A DNA stretch of 64,000 nt, from NCBI GenBank assembly GCA_037176725.1, contig JAZBRS010000026.1, positions 149,865,501 through 149,929,500 on the forward strand, read 5' to 3'. A program made the translations under genes and the position numbers. Shown piece after piece: positions 59,531 through 64,000 of this stretch (within the stretch, counting starts at the first letter, position 1; each line of letters opens with the position of its first letter). Below the pieces are notes generated by a model. That model had not been told where the DNA came from. It made no database searches and worked only from the letters and a program-made list of their open reading frames with translations. Source of the stretch: Posidonia oceanica. Taxonomy: Eukaryota > Streptophyta > Magnoliopsida > Alismatales > Posidoniaceae.

Positions 59531-61149
59531 CCCATTTCAAAACCTAAATTCCCAAAACTTAAAACCAAAATCTTCTTCTCAAGCCCAAGCCCACTAACAC
59601 TCACTTCTTTCCCATTTTTTTCCCTTGTCTTCTTCTTCCTCTTTTCCTTCTCATTTTCTCCCTCTTTTCCTTCATTCTTTTCCTTCCATCCAACATAGCC
59701 CGGCCCACTTCTTGTTTTTTTTTCTCTTTTTCTTTTTTTAACACCTACACAGCCCAGCCCATGACCCAACTCTTCTTCCTCCTCTCCTTCTTCATTTTTT
59801 TTTCCTTCTCTTCTTCCTCCTTTCTCCTCAAAACCAGTAACGATAGCCCCTCCCATCACCTTCCCTCCATTTTCAAACTTCCCTGACAACAACCCATGCT
59901 CCTGCCACCACCATGACCACCTTGACTTGCCGGCCAGCCCAGCCATGCCCTGCCAGCCACCATGCTTCCTCCTTGCCAATCCAGAACAAAACAACACCCA
60001 ACACACACAGAAACCAGTTGGAGGTTAAGGGAGGAATTGGGAGAGTGTGGAGAGAACCCAGAATACACCCAGCAACCAAAAACGACAGTCGAATACACCC
60101 AGAAACAATCTAGAGCATCTCCACTGCCAAAGAACCCAACTCCTTCCACCGGCAAGCATAGACCAACAAACACCCAAAACCAGTGGAAGCCAAGTGTAGA
60201 ACGGGGGGAAAATTAGAGGAAAGTGATAGAGAAGTGTAGAGAAGACACCCAGCAACCAAAAATGATTCCCCAAAGCCTTGCAAACCACCCCAACTTCACA
60301 GCAAACCCAGAGAATCCAAAAAACATAGAGCGACCTCCATCTTCTCTCCCAAGCAAACCCAACACCACCACGACTCCCAAACCTTCCCATCACCCTCCTA
60401 AGGCCTCCACCAACCCAGAGGAGAGACCCCATTGCCGGAGAGAGCCACATTGCCGGAAAAAAAGCAGAAAATTCACAGTCAACCCAAATCCCATTCTCAG
60501 GCTCCAGTGCACTGAACTTGCTTCTATTTGGCTCCGGAGCACCCTCAGACCTCCAGCAAGCTGCGCCGATCAACCCCAACCACCACCAACGCCCACAGCG
60601 CCACCGCGACCTCCAGCTCCGCCAGCGCAGTCACCTGAGGTCGGCAGGCCCTTCCAGCCGTGCACACAGATAACTGCCATTGCTCTTAGCTTAGTTTAGG
60701 TCTGCTCTTGCTTCCTAGCCTTTTAGAATTAGATTTAGGGCCCCAGTGCGTCATTTCAGATCCACCGCTACAGTGCCGTCTTCTCCAACGATCTACCACA
60801 GCTCCGCTGCATCCGCTGCGCTCCAGGCAGCCCCGAGCATGCCAGACCACCGTGCCTCCACCGCTGCACCCTCAGGAGCATGCTGGACCATCGCAGCTCC
60901 GCCGCCACTGCCTCCAGCGCCTCCCCTACTGGCCGGCATCTCTGCAACAGGCCCTCACGTCAACCCACCACCCTAGGCATCGCCGTGCGCCGCTGAAGCC
61001 ACCGGCGCCTCTGGGAGCACTCCCTCCATCCTCCGGACCCACCAGGCTGCCGCCGCTCCGCCGTGATCGCTGCCTCGGCTGCTCCTCCTCCGGCCATCCT
61101 CAGCTCAGCCTGCGTCTTAATGTAGACTGTAGCTAACTTAAGTTTGAAT

Positions 61150-62660
61150 TTTATTTTTCTATTTTGATTCTGGCATTGCAATTTAGTCCTCAGCTTTAAT
61201 TTATTTTCATTTCAGTCCTGGCATGGTTTAGAATTTATTTAATGTCTGATTAAAAATATACTGCATTGTTTTTAACTTCTGTTATTTATTTTTATTACGT
61301 TTAAGTCCTGTAGTAGATCAAAATCATTTGATATCATTTAAGTTTAGTCCAATAGCTTACTTTCTTTACATTTAAGTCCTGTAGTTGTTAAATTCATTTA
61401 ATTTCATGTTTTTTATCTTATTACATTACAGTTAACTTCTGCAATTTATTTTATTTGCATTTGGGTCCTCTGGCCATATCAGTATTCATTTAAATGTCAT
61501 TTTTTATCTTATTGCATTACATTTTAGTCCCGTCGTTTACTTTATTTGCATTTAAGTCCACAGTTCATTCATCACAGCATTTAATTTCATGTTTTATCTT
61601 ATTACATTGCATTTAAGTCCTCTGTTTATTTTAAATTGCATCTAAGTCCTGCTTCAGTTGATGGATGTCATTTAATTTTCTTTTTTTACCTCACTGCATT
61701 GCAATGAGGCCCCCTGGACGTATTTTATTTGCTTTGCAGTCCTCTGTTGGTTGATGTTTGATTTAATTTGCATTTAGAACTTTATTGCATTGCATAAAAC
61801 TACTGCAGGTTGCATTTATTGCATTTTAGTCTACAGATCATGCATTCATTCATTTAATTTGCATGTTTATCATACTGCATTGCATTTTCATCCCTGAGTT
61901 TATTTTATTTGCATGTAAGTCCTGTCCAGTTGTTAGATTTCATTTACATCACGATTTAAACTATATTGCATTGTTAAAAAAACCAAAAACATGTTTTATT
62001 TGCACAATAGTCCTATTCAGTTGTTAGATTTTATTTAATTGCTGATTTAAACCATATTGCATTGCTAAAAAATCCAAAAAACATGTTTATTTAGATATCA
62101 GTCCATCAGTGGTTTAAAAACTCATTTAACCTGCAATTAAAACCATATTGCATTGCATTAAACATTTGCATGTTTACAAAATTACATTTAAGTCCTTTGC
62201 ATATGCATGCATCATTTAAATTGCATTTTAAACCACATTGCATTGTTTTAAAGCCCCAATAGTTTTCTGAAATTGCACATTAGTCCATATTTTCCAACTT
62301 TTGCATGTCTGCCTATTTCTTTTGCATTGCATTTAGGTCCTGCATATTTTCAAAAACTGCATTTAGGTCCTTTCTTGCATTATTACATGCATATCTTGTT
62401 ATTAATGTTGCATTTAGCCATTGCTTGCTTTGCCTTGCTGCATTAACATCTTTGCATGCATTAGTCCTGCATTTCACGCACTTATGGACATTGTGCATTT
62501 AGGTCCTTGTAGTTTCCTGAAATTGAATATAGGTCCCTGCACTTGCATTTTGCATGCATTGCATCTATACCTCATTACATCTATTTCCTTGCATGCATTT
62601 GCCATGCATTGCGCACACTTAGGCACGTTTTGCATATAGGTCCCTAACTTTGCATTTTGC
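61150..62660 (+). repeat. Iterated TTGCATTTAAGTCC words in the E5 LTR
   Basis: At least twenty imperfect copies, for example near 61300, 61375, 61455, 61515, 61545, 61605, 61637, 61908, 62180, 62325, 62355, 62495 and 62630. Spacing is irregular at 30-100 bases. Confidence 0.85.
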
Positions 62661-63269
62661 ATGCATAGCACCTGCATATCATTGCATGCAGCACCCTTAC
62701 ACTTATTAGAGCACCATTAGCCTCATTGCATGTAGGACACCCTGCATTGCACACACATAGGGGTAAGTTACAGTTAGGCCCCCACTTAGATCATTTTCTG
62801 GCCCTTGAGCCATTTGACTTGAAACCCGAATAACTTTTGATCGGATCGTTGGATCTTCACGATCTAGCTGTCCAGGTCTTCCTGGTTGAATGGTCTTTCA
62901 TTCTAACCAGAGTTATTTCAGATCAGGTATCAGATCCTCAAGATAAGCCCACCTAAATCACTGTACATCACTCCTTGCCTTATAGCTTGCACTGCATGCA
63001 TCGTTTTCTCAATCTGTTTTCTCATGCGCTTAGATTAGGCTTTATCGCCCCTGCTTTCGTTTTCCATGTTGCATGCCGCTCTGTATTTGCATGGTTTATT
63101 GCAGTTTTGATTTATCGCTTCTTTGCAATGCCCTGATTTAATCTATTTGCTTTTAAACAAGGTTTGCTAAGCTTTGCATTGATTTATAAATTGCATCTTG
63201 CATATCGCCTTAGGGCGTATATAAACCGACATTCATTTGCCAATATTTTGCCACATTGTAGCGGATCAG

Positions 63270-63360
63270 TTAGAAAGACCGATTCCTCGGGCGTGTCGGG
63301 GGTGCCTAACACCTTCCCTGCACGTAATAGGTGTCCTTACCCGTTCTCTGGACCGCATTG
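63270..63360 (+). other. Conserved LTR block shared by all Tat-type families here
   Basis: Key words AGAAAGACCGATT, GGGTGCCTAACACCTTCCC and GTCCTTACCC. The same order occurs in LTR4 (57602-57680) and on the reverse strand in S1 (8095-8170), S2 (17480-17560) and both E2 LTRs (31550-31620, 42525-42600). Confidence 0.88.
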
Positions 63361-63641
63361 ACTTTGTGTCATCCTTCTACACTGAATTTTGCATGCTTTC
63401 AAAACACATTTGTTTTCCTTGCATGTTCTTTACTTGGTTTTTCTAGTTTCCCCTTTTAATAGACTAGGTGGCGACTCCATTTCTTTTATTTTACTTTCCT
63501 TTTGCGTTTGCCTCTATTTTCTGTTGTTTTCGAGTCAAAATCCTTCCTTGGAACCAACCGCTAATAGTGAGCCTAATTCCGATCGGTGCACGCGAGTTTT
63601 GGTATCGTGCATGGACGATCCGAATTTTGGGATTACTACAG

Positions 63642-63660
63642 TGGCAACTCCGCTGGGGAT
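63642..63660 (+). other. Primer-binding site of E5, tRNA-Arg type
   Basis: TGGCAACTCCGCTGGGGAT starts one base after the LTR end. It differs at one base from the complement of a plant tRNA-Arg 3' end (TGGCGACTCCGCTGGGGAT). Confidence 0.9.
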
Positions 63661-64000
63661 ATTAGACTCCGGCTTTCGCTTCGCTCTTCTGCTTTTTATG
63701 TAGCTTCCTTATCTGCTTAGCTTAGCTTTGATAGCCTTGTTTATTTGCTTGTTGCTTTGGTTTTCTCGCCTGCCTTTTGCATCCTTGCTTGCTTTGTGCC
63801 TTTGCACGCCTTGCTTGCTCTTTGCTTTTCTTTTCCTTTGCATTCTTTCAGTATTACCAAGTCGAGTTTTCTCCCCAGATTCACTGCTAACTGCGACCCC
63901 CCTCTCTCTCTCACAACACAATCGCATCGTGAGCTATGGCAGCGTGCGAGACCCGTCGTGATCGGGCGCAGGAAACGGGCACAGGACAGCAGAAACCCTG

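Larger units (their letters stand above)
59349..63640 (+). repeat. E5 5' LTR
   Basis: 4,292 bp. It contains telomere-like CCCTAAA repeats near its start and a GC-rich segment at 60400-61100 with no convincing protein. TTGCATTTAAGTCC words follow, with the conserved block at 63270-63340 and a GGTGGCGACTCC word at 63468. Frames at 60223-60699 and 60708-61136 are composition-driven and not called. Confidence 0.85.
59349..64000 (+). mobile_element. E5: Tat-type LTR retrotransposon, 5' part
   Basis: A 4.3-kb LTR (TGTAGACACCCC to GGATTACTACA, 59349-63640) is followed by a tRNA-Arg primer site and 340 bases of leader running out of the window. The five bases CAGGG before it are the presumed target duplication. 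Whether it carries gag or pol cannot be seen. The end of the leader (63870-63965) resembles the reverse strand of the S2 terminus. Confidence 0.85.

Noticed and set aside
60223..61136. Proline-rich frames in the E5 LTR
   Set aside because: Composition of CCA/CCG triplets. No start context or domain, and inside an LTR.

Overview
The window is a plant nuclear DNA segment, most likely from an angiosperm with a large repeat-rich genome. Three things point there: the first coding exon of a plant-type nucleobase-ascorbate transporter (minus strand, 2902-2977), plant lineages of LTR retrotransposon (Tekay chromovirus, Tat/Ogre-like with a tRNA-Arg primer site, SIRE-like copia) and a plant-type hAT transposon. 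No RNA gene, CRISPR array or bacterial-style operon was seen. Apart from the single exon, every recognisable coding sequence belongs to a mobile element and is broken.

Layout. 1-2901 is the (partial) first intron of the transporter gene, 2902-2977 its exon 1, and about 2978-3420 its pyrimidine-rich 5' leader. 3421-5598 is AT-rich DNA with no gene. 5604-21420 is a 15.8-kb full-length Tekay-type Ty3/gypsy element (called E1, minus strand, TSD ATATT). Each of its LTRs carries a further solo LTR (S1 7760-11121, TSD AACAT; S2 17162-19479, TSD CCCTA). 21426-26028 holds a decayed gypsy pol and unresolved remnants. 26037-29049 is a hAT transposon (TSD GTGGCACC) with a dead transposase.

From 29201 to the window end the DNA is one nested stack. 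LTR1 (29201-) is split by LTR2 (29609-49231, TSD CCAAA). LTR2 is split by E2 (31204-47246, TSD CCAGC), a gag-only Tat-type element. E2's right LTR is split by S3 (42694-44347, TSD GCTGC). LTR1 resumes at 49237 and is broken at 49566 by a SIRE-like copia element. The copia gag is broken at 52032 by LTR3. LTR3 is broken by the 5.6-kb solo LTR4 (52323-57969, TSD GATGG) and again at 59349 by E5, whose 4.3-kb LTR and primer site end the window. Boundaries were found by eye from TG...CA termini plus target-site duplications. They fix the order of events: host, LTR1, LTR2, E2, S3 on one branch, and LTR1, copia, LTR3, then LTR4 and E5 on the other.

The most unusual content lies inside the LTRs and the non-coding interior of E2. 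Several LTR families carry islands of short inverted words, each family with its own word (GCGTCCAA/TTGGACGC; TTCGGnnnnCCGAA; GTCGCC/GGCGAC; iterated TTGCATTTAGGTCC). One exact 14-base palindrome is shared by a copia LTR and two gypsy LTRs. E2 also carries arrays of about 50-bp paired-hairpin units whose stems vary in a compensatory way. No function is known to me for any of these. They are the best candidates for something undescribed.
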